Below are positions 13,144 through 23,249 of a stretch of 64,000 nucleotides of DNA, in pieces. The DNA is taken from the NCBI GenBank assembly GCA_029204225.1, contig CM055095.1, forward strand, positions 53,979,944 to 54,043,943, given 5' to 3'. The position numbers and the translations under genes are program-made. Below the pieces are notes generated by a model. The model searched no databases. It saw only the letters and a list, made by a program, of their open reading frames with translations, and was not told where the DNA came from. This stretch comes from Diphasiastrum complanatum. Its lineage: Eukaryota > Streptophyta > Lycopodiopsida > Lycopodiales > Lycopodiaceae. Each line of letters starts with the position of its first letter. Position 1 is the stretch's first letter.

Positions 13144-15050
13144 AAATCCAGAGAGCTTAGATTTCAGACTGGTGAGACCAATAATCGTGGTAAGCCAACA
13201 GAACAAATAATCACCTGGAGTCGGGATGAATATGAAGGTGAAACGCCTTTGTCTGACACCAGTTTTACATCAGAGGAATCTTCTTATGCCTTAAATATTT
13301 TTTCTAACGCATCTGACATTGAAGTTCAATATTTCGAATGCTATGAGAATGCTGACGAAGAAGAATTCTTCGATGCTTGCAACGTTGAAGTGGATGTTTT
13401 GTATGAAGAAATAAAAGTTTTAGACACAAACTCGAAAGAGTCTGATGATTTGAGTGACAAATCTGAACACGAATCTGGTAACAAGAACCAAGTTGACAAC
13501 AAAAATACATCTATTGAGTCAACCATGCGCGAAATTCATGGCCATACCAAAGCTTGTATGACAGAAGGTATCATATTACCAGATTCTACTGAACTAATTG
13601 AACTTGCACCTGATAGATTTGTGCATGTTTCAAAGTCACTTGGAGAATCAAAGTTGGCAGAATTCACAAAATTATTGAAGGAGTATCAAGATGTTTTTGC
13701 CTGGTCGCTCAACGATTTGAAAGGTATACTTGCAGAATTCGGAGAGCACCGTATTGATCTTAAGGAAGATGTTGTATCTGTTCGTCAGAGACAGTATCGT
13801 CTCAATCCCAAGTACTCTCTCATGGTTAAGGACGAGCTCAACAAGCACCTTAAGACAGGTATTATCTATCCCGTCTTCAGCAGTGAATGGATTTCACCCA
13901 TTGTTGTCATCCCAAAGAAAAAAACTGGCAAATTCAAATATGCTAGGATTTTCGCAAACTCAATGCTACCACAAGGAAGGACCATCATCCTCTGCCCTTC
14001 ACTGATTCCATCTTAGATAAGGTTGTTGGTCAAGAGCGTTACAGTTTCTGTGACGGATTTTTTGGATATAATCAGGTTGGAGTGCAAAAGAAGGATCGTT
14101 CAAAGACCACATTCACTACGGATTGGAGCACTTGTTCCTACAACATAATGCCCTTTGGCCTTTGTAATGCTTCAACGACTTTTCAGCGAATCATGATGTT
14201 AATTTTCGTTGCCTTCCTAAGAACTTTTTTCGAAATATTTATTGATGATTTTTGTGTATATAGTGATATCAAGACACACCTGCAGAAGCTGAAATTAACA
14301 TTGCAACAGTGTCGAGATACGTGTTTATTCCCTCATCTAGAGAAATGCTTTTTTCGGTATGAAAGAAGGAATATTACTTGGACACAAGATATCTAACAGA
14401 GAAATAGAAGTCGACAAAGATAAAGTCGAGCTTATAAAGAATCTCCAGATACCAACCAATTTACGTGAACTAAGAGCTTTCTCAGGACATGTCGGCTATT
14501 ATCGGAGATTTATTCAAAATCATGCTTCTATTGTTGTCTCTCTTACACATCTACTGAAGAAACAAGTGGAATACTTGTGGACGAATGAACAAAAGAAAGC
14601 ATTTGACGAACTTAAGCAAAGGTTGATCAATGCTCCTATTCTGAAACCACCCAATTGGGCTATTTTATTTCATAGTTATTTTTTTTTTTTTTTGCATTTG
14701 TTATTGGCGTCTATCTGAGCCAGAAGGACGACCAAAAGAAGGACCATCCCATCTACTATGTGAGTTGACAGCTCAGTGCCTCATAAAAGAACTATTTAGC
14801 TACAAAAAGGGAAGCACTTGGCATGATTTTCACTGTAAAATTTTTTTGGCATTATTTGTTGGGATATGCATTTATTTTTTATGTAGATCATTATGCTCTT
14901 AAGTATCTTGTGAATAAACCAGATCTATTAGGACGAGTTGCTCGATGGGTTCTACTTCTGCAGGAATTCACTTATCAAATAGAGCTTCGTCAAGGAAAGT
15001 ATCATACAAATGCTAATTATCTATTGCAACTCAGCACGGAAAAAATTGAA
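13144..15050 (+). pseudogene. Reverse transcriptase and RNase H of Gypsy L
   Basis: After an acidic linker the RT begins with FGEHRIDLKEDVV, then RQYRLNPKYSLMVKDEL, SSEWISPIVVIPKK, NIMPFGLCNASTTFQ and the palm motif FIDDF near 14240. The connection domain has LRELRAFSGHVGYYRRF; RNase H follows with CLSQKDD-like and YVDHYALKYL segments. There are frameshifts near 13985, 14365 and 14690, the last in a poly-T run. A TGA at 14766-14768 lies where related elements have CGA. It is not functional. Confidence 0.85.
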
Positions 15051-15956
15051 GAACCTATCAATGATGATTTTCCAGACGAACATTTATTCAAGATTTCATC
15101 TACAAATTCGCTATATTCTAATATTGTTATTTATCTCAAAGATCAGATATATCCGGATGGTTATGATTTGGAGCAAAAGACAGTTTTTCAATATAAGGTA
15201 GCACCTTATACGATTATTAACAATGTTCTGTACAAGCTTGGTGCTGACCATCAACTACGAAGATGTCTCGAAATTGAAGACATTAAAAAAGTTGTTAAAG
15301 CATTGCACCCAGAAGATGCTGGAGGACACTTTGTCTTAAAGAACACAGTTAATAAGATATTGACTACCAAGTATTGGTGGCCAACAATGTTCAAGGATGT
15401 TTTAAATTTTATTCGTTCGTGCGATCCATGCCAAAGATCTGGCAAGCCTACAAAATCAATGAATTGGTCGTTGACACTAATCTTGCCTCTTGCACCATTC
15501 GAGAAGTGGGGGATTAACTTTGTCGGTCCAATCAAACCTGTGACTGGACATACGAAATGTTGTTATATTCTAGTTGCAACGGATTATGCTACAAAGAACA
15601 TTGAAGCAGAGGCGACGAAACGAAACGATGCGAAAACTGTCGCGACGTTCTTATTCAAATTTATTATCACAATATATGGTTGTCCAATTGAACTAGTAAG
15701 TGACCGAGGTACAAATTTTCTAAATGACACTATACGGTTACTGACAATATATTTTCTGATTAAACACAGAAAAACTACACCGTATAATCCAAAAGCAAAT
15801 GGATTGACAAAGAGAGCTAATGGAATTTTATGTAAGATCCTGAACAAAATTTTTATTGCACATGCAACGGATCGGGATCAGAAACTACCATCATTTCTCT
15901 ACGCTTATCGTAATACAGAAAAAATCATGACGAAACAACCATCATATTTTCTTACG
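15051..15956 (+). pseudogene. Integrase of Gypsy L, N-terminal part
   Basis: The HHCC finger is visible (HPEDAGGH ... SCDPCQ), then the core with TDYATKNIEA and SDRGTNF. The third catalytic residue is altered: the usual NGQAE-type motif reads NGLTKRANG, so glutamate is lysine. The reading frame is open up to FLT, where Copia B is inserted; it resumes at 22120. The charge-reversing change suggests loss of function before or independently of the insertion. Confidence 0.85.
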
Positions 15957-16638
15957 TGTTAAAAATTCACAATTCTAGCTTGACTAGTTTTGGTCATATG
16001 ACTTGTAAATAGTTAGATGGTCATGATTTGGCTTGTCACACGTGCCAAATAGCATATGATTCCATTCATAAGGATGTTCTCAAGTAGACCTAAGTGTTAG
16101 AACCTTTGGAATGAGTCCAAATTATGCTTAGATACAAGGGAGAAAAAATAGGAGCTATTTTTGGTAATTTTTGCATTTTTGAGGGATCTCCAAGATTCCA
16201 ACCCTAACTTGGTAGGGATGAAAGATCCACCAAAATTAGCATTAGGGATAGGTTTAGGGATACTCATACCTGCCCAAAACCGTGATGGATCATGTATATA
16301 TAGGTGATGATATCTCACCAAAATCAATCAAGCAATTTCATGTTTTTTCTCTCATAATGGTGCAATTGCTCTCTATGTTTTTAATTGTTTGAGTACTTGT
16401 GATTACTAATGATTATAGGATTGAATGTAGGTCTGGTGTATAGTACTCAGACTGTGGGAGGCCGTACTTTCACACGTGTGAAGCCTTCTTCAAGGATTTG
16501 GGCCATTTAGTGAGGTTCAAGCATAGATTTTTGATGGATTTTGATGGTTCAACTTGTGCTAATCTTATGAAATCATAATCTATTGTTTCCCTCATCATTT
16601 CAAGTGTTTTAGGATCCTTATTTGCTGTAATTTTTACA
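15957..16638 (+). repeat. 5' LTR of Copia B
   Basis: 682 bp, starts TGTTAAAAATTC and ends TTTTTACA. A TATA box (GTATATATAGG) lies at 16294-16304, and a 14 bp perfect palindrome TTCACACGTGTGAA at 16469-16482 lies downstream of it. It drives transcription of the element. Confidence 0.97.
16469..16482 (+). promoter_or_regulatory. G-box-centred palindrome in the LTR
   Basis: TTCACACGTGTGAA is a perfect inverted repeat around CACGTG; ACGT cores are bound by plant bZIP and bHLH factors. The same site is at 21945-21958 in the 3' LTR, and CACACGTGTG recurs in both LTRs of Copia C (59641-59650, 63492-63501). Its location after the TATA box could place it in the transcribed leader. Function is inferred. 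Confidence 0.5.
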
Positions 16639-16651
16639 TGGTATCAGAGCC
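16639..16651 (+). promoter_or_regulatory. Primer binding site of Copia B (tRNA-iMet)
   Basis: TGGTATCAGAGCC begins directly after the LTR and is complementary to the 3' end of plant initiator tRNA-Met, the usual Copia primer. Confidence 0.95.
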
Positions 16652-17449
16652 TAAAGGCTGAAATGAGCTAAATCCTTGGTTTTCATTCAATTTGATCACA
16701 ATTTTTGATCTAAATCTTGTGTAGATTGGATCTTAGCATCTAGTATTGATTCTAGAACTCAAAGTGAGTCAAATACATTGGAGATTGGTGTTGTGTGACT
16801 TCATTTGCAGGTTTTTAGGTGTCTAAAACCAGAGGCAAATTTGAATTCAATTCACATTACCAAGATAGCAAGTTTTGCTTGCTCCAAGCATTGATTTCTA
16901 AGCGAGTTTTGGAGGTGATTTCATAGAGGAGGCTTTCTAGCATTCAAGAAGAGGGAAGATCAGAGTTTTGGGCACTCTTCAAGGCTGTTCTAAGGTGTAG
17001 TAGACACCTCCTAAAGTGATTTAGATTCAGTCCAACCATTGCTTGACTTATGCACCAAATTAGATCAATTTTTCATCAATTTTGATCATTTTTTGCTTGT
17101 GATTGGATAGTAGATTGTGTTGCATCCTCATTAAGTTCCATTTAGATCTTTTACAAGTGATTTTGGAAGTATATTAGGTTGCTGAAATTCACTCTTGATC
17201 AGATCATTTGGAAGCTTTAATGTTCTTTATAGAAAGAGGGGCAATTCTACTAGTATTGTCTACTTCAATCAAGCAAGTGCATTGTTTCTAGTATTCTATG
17301 ATTTAATTTTGTTAGAGATCATTCTTAGATCTTTATAGGAAGTCTATTACTGATCTTTTCAGGTCCCTAAGAAGTGGGATAAGGTAGACCTTCAATCAAA
17401 TCAATAGAAGTAACCTTCATTTGTGTCAAGTCCTTGATTAGGAGACTAG
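16652..17449 (+). other. Untranslated leader of Copia B
   Basis: About 800 bp between primer site and start codon with no domain. It would hold packaging and dimerisation signals, but none can be pointed to. Confidence 0.7.
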
Positions 17450-20400
17450 ATGGCATCTATAAATGCATATCTTTTGGATACTAATGAAAGGCTCAACAAA
17501 ACTAACTATCCCATATGGAAAGTTAGAATGGAATCTATCATGATCATGCAAGATCTGATGGAAATTGTAAATGGTAAGGAGGGTGAACCTATTCATCCTC
17601 AAGAAAAAGCCAAATACATCAAGAGGTGCAATGTTGCACTACATTGCATAAAAATGAATGTTGCAAATGAACTCTTAAGAGAGGTAGGAGATTGCACTTC
17701 AGCTCAAGATGCTTGGGAGACTTTGCAAAAGGTCTATGAATCCAAGAACCAAACTAGAATGTTAGCTTTGAAGAATCGAATCTATAGAAGCTATCAAAAG
17801 AAAGGAGAGAGTGCACATACTTTTGTCCTAAGAGTAAAGGAATTGAACAAAGAGCTAGCCTTTATAGGTGATCCTATCAAGGATGAAGAGCTTGTTCAAC
17901 TCATATTGAATGGACTAAGCTTTGAATTTGACAATTTGGTTCAGGGATATGTAATTATGGGTAAGCTACCCATACTTGAAGAACTCCAAGGCACACTCAT
18001 GGCCGAGGAATCAAGAAGGAGCCAAATGCAAGAGAGGATGGATAGGCTTTCCATCCAAGGTGGAGATGACCAAGCTCTCTTCACCAAAGGCAAAGGCAAG
18101 TCCAAAGGCAAAGTATCAACATTCAAGAAGTCTACAAAGCTTGAGGATCAAGAAGGACCCTCAAAGGCATCTCCATCAACCACCAAAGTCAAGAAGGACA
18201 AATCAAAGGTGAAGTGCTACTATTGTAGCAAGATGGGGCATTATGCCTCGGAATGCTTCAAGAGGAAGCAAGATCAAAGCCAAGCCAACATGAACAAAGA
18301 GGAGGAGGAGGAGAGTTCACATGAGGACTCTCTCATGATGTCCATATTTTCTTCAACAAGCTTCAAAGGAGAAGATCCTTGGTGGATTGACTCGGGTGCT
18401 AGTTCACACATGACTAGTAAAAGGGAGCTTTTCTCTTCTCTCTTATCTTATGATGGACCTATAAAGTCTATCTATACAGCAAATGATGAAGCTTGTAAGA
18501 TTGAAGGAGTTGGTAGCATTCCCCTTTGCTTAGGATCTTCCAAAAAGATCAACATAGAATGTGTTTTGTACATTCCTACAATAACAAAGAATCTACTAAG
18601 TGTTGGCCAAATGGTAGACAATGGTTTCAATGTTGACTTTGCTTCAAATGAATGTTTCATCAAGAAGAAGGGTAAGATAGTGGCTAAGGGCACTAGACTT
18701 GGCAAACTTTATAAGTTGGATGCATTTGTGGATACTAATGTTGTCATGTTGGCCGAGAAGAGCAAGATATCTACCTTTACTTTATGGCACAAAAGACTTG
18801 GACATGTCAACTCGGGTTCCATGGAGGCTATGATCAAGGAGGAGTATGCTTTAGGCCTACCAAGGTCTATTGGGAAGGAAGACAAGGTTTGTGAAGCTTG
18901 TGCCTTATCCAAGGCACATAAGAAGGTGTTTCCTAACTCCATCACAAAGTCATCTCATCCTCTTGAACTCATACACTCGGATGTGCACATTGCTAGCACC
19001 AAATCTAATGGAGGTTCATCCATGTTTTTAACCTTCATTGATGACTACTCAAGATATTGTTGGGTGTTCTTACTTTCCTTCAAGTCTCAAGTATTTGATA
19101 CTTTTGTAAAGTTCAAGTTGTTTGTGGAAAAGCATCATAATCATAGCATCAAGATTCTTAGAAGTGACAATGGTGGAGAATTCATCTCCAATGAGTTCAA
19201 GGCCTTTTGTGAGGAGGAAGGGATCAAGAAAGAGACTTCTTGTCCTTACACTCCTCAACAAAATGGAGTTGCTGAAAGAAGGAATAGAACATTATGTGAA
19301 TGTTCTAAGGCTTTAAGATTAGATGCTTGTTTGCCCAAATCCTTTTGGGGTGAGTCTCTTGTATGTGCAAACTACTTGATGAATAGGGTGTCTTGCAAAG
19401 CAATTGAAGGCAAAACTCCTTATGAGATGTTGTATGGAAAGAAACCCAATCTTAATCACTTGAAATTTTTTGGGTGTATATGTTATGTGCATGTGCCATT
19501 GGAAACAAGAACCAAGGAGGATCCATCTTCCACAAGAGGGATCATGCTTGGATATGCAAGCTCAAGCAAGGGCTACAAAGTCTATCTCCCATCCTTGAAC
19601 AAATTTGTTGTTTCAAGGGATGTCATCTTTGATGAACATCATATGCATATGCTTGAAGAAGGCTCAAGTGCTCCAACAATCAAGAAGAAGATGGCCGAGG
19701 AGCAAGATCTTGGTTTTGAGGAGGAGCTCATGGAGGAGCAAGCACCAAACCCACCTATCACACCAAGGAGATCTTCAAGTGCAAAAGTGGAGCCATCAAG
19801 GCTCACATATCAAGGCAAAGGACAGCAAGTTGAGGGTATCTCATCCACTTCTTATGCTTTATCTAGTTTTGAAGAACCGTCTAATGTTGAAGATGCATTG
19901 AACTCCAAAGAATGGTATAAAGCTATGTTGGATGAGTATGATGCCTTGATTGAGAATGAAACTTGGTTGCTTGTTGAGAGACCTCAAAGGAATGTAATAG
20001 GATGCAAGTGGGTCTTCAAGCTTAAATTGAATGCAAATGGGAGTGTTAACAAACATAAAGCAAGATTAGTTGCAAAAGGTTATGCTCAAGAGAGAGGGAT
20101 AGACTATGAGAAAACTTTTGCACCCGTGGCCAAGATGGTCACAATAAGACTAATCATTGCACTTGCATCACATTTTGGATGGATTCTATGTCAAATGGAT
20201 GTCTCTAATGCTTTCTTGAATGGTTTTTTGGAAGAGGATATCTATATGGAGCAGCCACAAGGGTTCATCAAGCATGGAATGGAGAACAAAGTATGCCATC
20301 TCCAAAGAAGCATCTATGGCTTGAAGCAAGCCTCGAGATCTTGGAATTCAAGACTACATTGCTATCTTATTTCACTTTCTTTTGTTCAAAGTGAATATGA

Positions 20401-21418
20401 TCCCACTCTTTACATTAAGTTTGATGATGTTGGTATTGTGCTTTTACTCATTTATGTAGATGACATCATCATTAGTGGAAATAGCGTTGATGGTATTGAA
20501 AAAATCAAGATAGATCTATCCTTAGAGTTCAAGATGGTAGATCTAGGGTGTCTTCACTTCATCTTAGGCATAGAAGTACTTAGAGGGTCTGATTTTATCT
20601 TTATAAGTCAAGTAAACTATGCTCAAAGTCTTTTGAAGAAGTTTAAGATGGAAGTATGCAAAAGTGTTGACACACCAATGGAGCAAGATGTAAAAGTGCC
20701 AAATGAAGATGATGAAAGATCCTTCGTGGACATCACTTTGTTTAGGCAACTTATAGGTTCCTTAATGTGGATCACTATAACTAGACCAGATCTTAGCTTT
20801 AGTGTATGTAGGTTGAGCCAATCCATGCAAAAGCCATTGAATATCCATTGGAAAAAGGCTAAGAGGATTCTAAGATACATCTCGGGTACATTGGATTTTG
20901 GGATTCTATATAGAGGAGATGTGATTAACCTTCATGCATTTAGTGATTCAGATTTTGCAGGGGACAAGAGGGATAGGAAATCAACAAGTGCCTATTCAAC
21001 TTTCATAGGAGAAGGTGTGGTTTCATGGCTTTCAAAAAAGCAAGAAACTATATCTCTATCTTCAACCGAGGCCGAGTACAAAGCTTTGACAACCACTACA
21101 AAGGAGGTACTTTGGATCAAGAGATTATTGGTGGAACTAAAGATCATGGATTCAGAGGAGGCACCAATCATCTACAATGACAATATATCAGCCCAACACC
21201 TTGCATCTAACCCAATCTTCCATGCAAGATCTAAGCACATTGAGATATGCCATCACGTTGTGAGAGAAATGGTGCAAGCCAAGGAGATTGCTTTGGAGCA
21301 TGTTCCAAGCAATGAATGTGTAGCTGATCTACTTACTAAACCACTTCAAAAGACACCTTTTATGAAGTTCAGATCATCACTTGGAGTGATTAGTAAAGCA
21401 ATGATTGAACCAAGCTAG
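17450..21418 (+). CDS. Copia gag-pol polyprotein (element B)
   Basis: One open frame of 1322 residues, starting MASINAYLLDTNERLN. Gag (UBN2-type) covers about 1-230, with a CCHC zinc knuckle at C256, C259, H264 and C269. Protease has the active site D314-S-G. A gag-pre-integrase domain lies near 445-470. Integrase has D511, D573 and E609, with 35 residues between the last two as expected. RT spans about 835-1080 with YVDD at 1002-1005; RNase H spans about 1150-1290 with D1166, E1209 and D1244 in place. All catalytic residues are present and length is normal for Copia. The product makes virus-like particles, copies the RNA and integrates the DNA. Confidence 0.97.
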   Translation: MASINAYLLDTNERLNKTNYPIWKVRMESIMIMQDLMEIVNGKEGEPIHPQEKAKYIKRCNVALHCIKMNVANELLREVGDCTSAQDAWETLQKVYESKNQTRMLALKNRIYRSYQKKGESAHTFVLRVKELNKELAFIGDPIKDEELVQLILNGLSFEFDNLVQGYVIMGKLPILEELQGTLMAEESRRSQMQERMDRLSIQGGDDQALFTKGKGKSKGKVSTFKKSTKLEDQEGPSKASPSTTKVKKDKSKVKCYYCSKMGHYASECFKRKQDQSQANMNKEEEEESSHEDSLMMSIFSSTSFKGEDPWWIDSGASSHMTSKRELFSSLLSYDGPIKSIYTANDEACKIEGVGSIPLCLGSSKKINIECVLYIPTITKNLLSVGQMVDNGFNVDFASNECFIKKKGKIVAKGTRLGKLYKLDAFVDTNVVMLAEKSKISTFTLWHKRLGHVNSGSMEAMIKEEYALGLPRSIGKEDKVCEACALSKAHKKVFPNSITKSSHPLELIHSDVHIASTKSNGGSSMFLTFIDDYSRYCWVFLLSFKSQVFDTFVKFKLFVEKHHNHSIKILRSDNGGEFISNEFKAFCEEEGIKKETSCPYTPQQNGVAERRNRTLCECSKALRLDACLPKSFWGESLVCANYLMNRVSCKAIEGKTPYEMLYGKKPNLNHLKFFGCICYVHVPLETRTKEDPSSTRGIMLGYASSSKGYKVYLPSLNKFVVSRDVIFDEHHMHMLEEGSSAPTIKKKMAEEQDLGFEEELMEEQAPNPPITPRRSSSAKVEPSRLTYQGKGQQVEGISSTSYALSSFEEPSNVEDALNSKEWYKAMLDEYDALIENETWLLVERPQRNVIGCKWVFKLKLNANGSVNKHKARLVAKGYAQERGIDYEKTFAPVAKMVTIRLIIALASHFGWILCQMDVSNAFLNGFLEEDIYMEQPQGFIKHGMENKVCHLQRSIYGLKQASRSWNSRLHCYLISLSFVQSEYDPTLYIKFDDVGIVLLLIYVDDIIISGNSVDGIEKIKIDLSLEFKMVDLGCLHFILGIEVLRGSDFIFISQVNYAQSLLKKFKMEVCKSVDTPMEQDVKVPNEDDERSFVDITLFRQLIGSLMWITITRPDLSFSVCRLSQSMQKPLNIHWKKAKRILRYISGTLDFGILYRGDVINLHAFSDSDFAGDKRDRKSTSAYSTFIGEGVVSWLSKKQETISLSSTEAEYKALTTTTKEVLWIKRLLVELKIMDSEEAPIIYNDNISAQHLASNPIFHARSKHIEICHHVVREMVQAKEIALEHVPSNECVADLLTKPLQKTPFMKFRSSLGVISKAMIEPS

Positions 21419-21420
21419 AT

Positions 21421-21432
21421 AGTGAGGAGGAG
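21421..21432 (+). promoter_or_regulatory. Polypurine tract of Copia B
   Basis: AGTGAGGAGGAG lies directly before the 3' LTR and primes plus-strand synthesis. Copia C has a matching GAGGAGGAG. Confidence 0.9.
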
Positions 21433-22114
21433 TGTTAAAAATTCACAATTCTAGCTTGACTAGTTTTGGTCATATGACTTGTAAATAGTTAGATGGTCAT
21501 GATGTGGCTTGTCACACGTGCCAAATAGCATAGGATTCCATTCATAAGGATGTTCTCAAGTAGACCTAAGTGTTAGAACCTTTGGAATGAGTCCAAATTA
21601 TGCTTAGATACAAGGGAGAAAAAATAGGAGCTATTTTTGGTAGTTTTTGCATTGTTGAGGGATCTCCAAGATTCCAACCCTAACTTGGTAGGGATGAAAG
21701 ATCCACCAAAATTAGCATTAGGGATAGGTTTAGGGCTACTCATACCTGCCCAAAACCGTGATGGATCATGTATATATAGGTGATGATATCTCACCAAAAT
21801 CAATCAAGCAATTTCATGTTTTTTCTCTCATAATGGTGCAATTGCTCTCTATGTTCATAATTGTTTGAGTACTTGTGATTACTAATGATTATAGGATTGA
21901 ATGTAGGTCTGGTGTACAGTACTCAGATTGTGGGAGGCCGTACTTTCACACGTGTGAAGCCTTCTTCAAGGATTTGGGCCATTTAGTGAGGTTCAAGCAT
22001 AGATTTTTGATGGATTTTGATGGTTCAACTTGTGCTAATCTTATGAAATCATAATCTATTGTTTCCCTCATCATTTCAAGTGTTTTAGGATCCTTATTTG
22101 CTGTAATTTTTACA
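21433..22114 (+). repeat. 3' LTR of Copia B
   Basis: 682 bp, same length and ends as the 5' LTR. It is followed by the target duplication TTACG at 22115-22119. Confidence 0.97.
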
Positions 22115-22119
22115 TTACG

Positions 22120-22515
22120 TATGGTATGCATCCTATTTTGTCTATTGAATTTGAGGTGAAAATTTTTTGTATTCAAGCTCAACGATCAGATGAAGACTGT
22201 ATTAACGAAAGGTTGACCAATATTGAAGAACTAGCTGAAGCTCGTGAGAAATCACAAAAATTAACGGAGGAAATCCAAGAACAAAGGAAGAAGAAGTATG
22301 ACAATCGTATTAAGCAATGTGATATTAAAACTGAGGACTTTGCACTGATATATGACAGTCGACATCAAAAGTTCTTCGAAAAACTCCACATGCGATGGCT
22401 TGGACCTTATAAAGTCATATAGGTGTTTGACAATGGTTTAGTACAACTTCAATCACTTGAAGGTGAACTGTTACCTACACGTATTAATGGGTCCTGACTG
22501 AAGAAATACTACCTT
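22120..22515 (+). pseudogene. Integrase C-terminal part of Gypsy L
   Basis: Continues the integrase frame interrupted at 15956: TYGMHP, a helical lysine/glutamate-rich stretch (IEELAEAREKSQ), then KTEDFALIYDSR and LGPYKVI, the GPY/F module of Gypsy integrases. A TAG follows KVI at about 22422, and the frame goes on to a final stop near 22515. This confirms that the two halves were one gene before Copia B arrived. Confidence 0.85.
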
Positions 22516-22549
22516 TGACCAATTGTTTTTTTTAATTCTTATTCTTTTC

Positions 22550-23012
22550 TAGTATTTTTTTAGAATTGATCGCAAATTTTTATTTATCTTTTCTAATATT
22601 TTGCGCGACTTTTCTTTTATATTTTCTAGAATTTTGCGTGAAACTTTCTACCACCTTCCAACATTTTTCAGAATGTTTCGTGAAATTTTTGAGAATTTTT
22701 TTTGACTTCTCTCAATCTTTCAAGATTTTTTTCAAAGTCGAAAACTTTTTGCGACACTCAATTTGTTAATCAAAACATGTTTTAAATTTCGTAGAACGTT
22801 TTTGAGAATTTTTCTAGAATCTTTTCTAGTATTCTTCTCCAATTTTTCGAGAAATTTTCTAGCTTTTGAGAGATTGTTATAATTTTTCATTTTTTGAGAA
22901 TATTTCGAGAAATTTTCTAGTATCTTACTAAAATTTTCGAGAATTTCTGTATCATTTTCTAGTATCCTGTGAGAGGTTTTCGCGAATCTTTCTTACATAT
23001 TTTCGAGAATCT
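22550..23012 (+). promoter_or_regulatory. Cluster of heat-shock-element-like palindromes
   Basis: An AT-rich stretch between pol and the extra ORF of Gypsy L with at least seven TTCnnGAA palindromes: TTCTAGAA near 22625 and 22815, TTCGAGAA near 22847, 22906, 22938 and 23001, and TTCGCGAA near 22980. Plant heat shock factors bind alternating GAA/TTC units; here most sites have two exact units with a third one base out of register. It may be a promoter for the downstream ORF, or simply a degenerate tandem repeat. Confidence 0.35.
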
Positions 23013-23052
23013 CTCACCCTACTTTTTGTATTTCTCCATTAAAAATGATGGC

Positions 23053-23075
23053 CACGTGATCATTATTCACACGTG
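23053..23075 (+). promoter_or_regulatory. Two G-box motifs before the extra ORF
   Basis: CACGTG occurs at 23053-23058 and again at 23070-23075 (within CACACGTGTG). Together with the upstream palindrome cluster this looks promoter-like. Confidence 0.35.
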
Positions 23076-23249
23076 TGTACGCGTACATATCAAAACATAT
23101 ATTGTTTCTTCTTAATTTATTTCTTTTCTTTTCACAAATGGTCTTCCGTCATTAAAGATCGATCTGTCAAATCATAGTTTCAAACTCTGAGCCATGCACG
23201 TCCTCCATAAATGGAAATGACAGATGTCATGTCACATGCCATGTCATCA

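Larger units (their letters stand above)
15957..22114 (+). mobile_element. Copia B, complete and structurally intact
   Basis: A full-length 6158 bp Ty1/Copia element: two 682 bp LTRs with TG...CA ends, primer site, one uninterrupted 1322-codon gag-pol frame, polypurine tract, and a perfect 5 bp target duplication TTACG (15952-15956 and 22115-22119). By eye the LTRs differ at about nine positions, roughly 1.3%, so insertion is fairly recent. It lies inside the integrase of Gypsy L. This is the only apparently autonomous element in the window. Confidence 0.97.

Noticed and set aside
16097-16327. A 76-codon ORF on the minus strand, repeated at 21573-21803
   Set aside because: It is in both LTRs of Copia B and antisense to the element; duplication is due to the LTRs, not to a gene pair.
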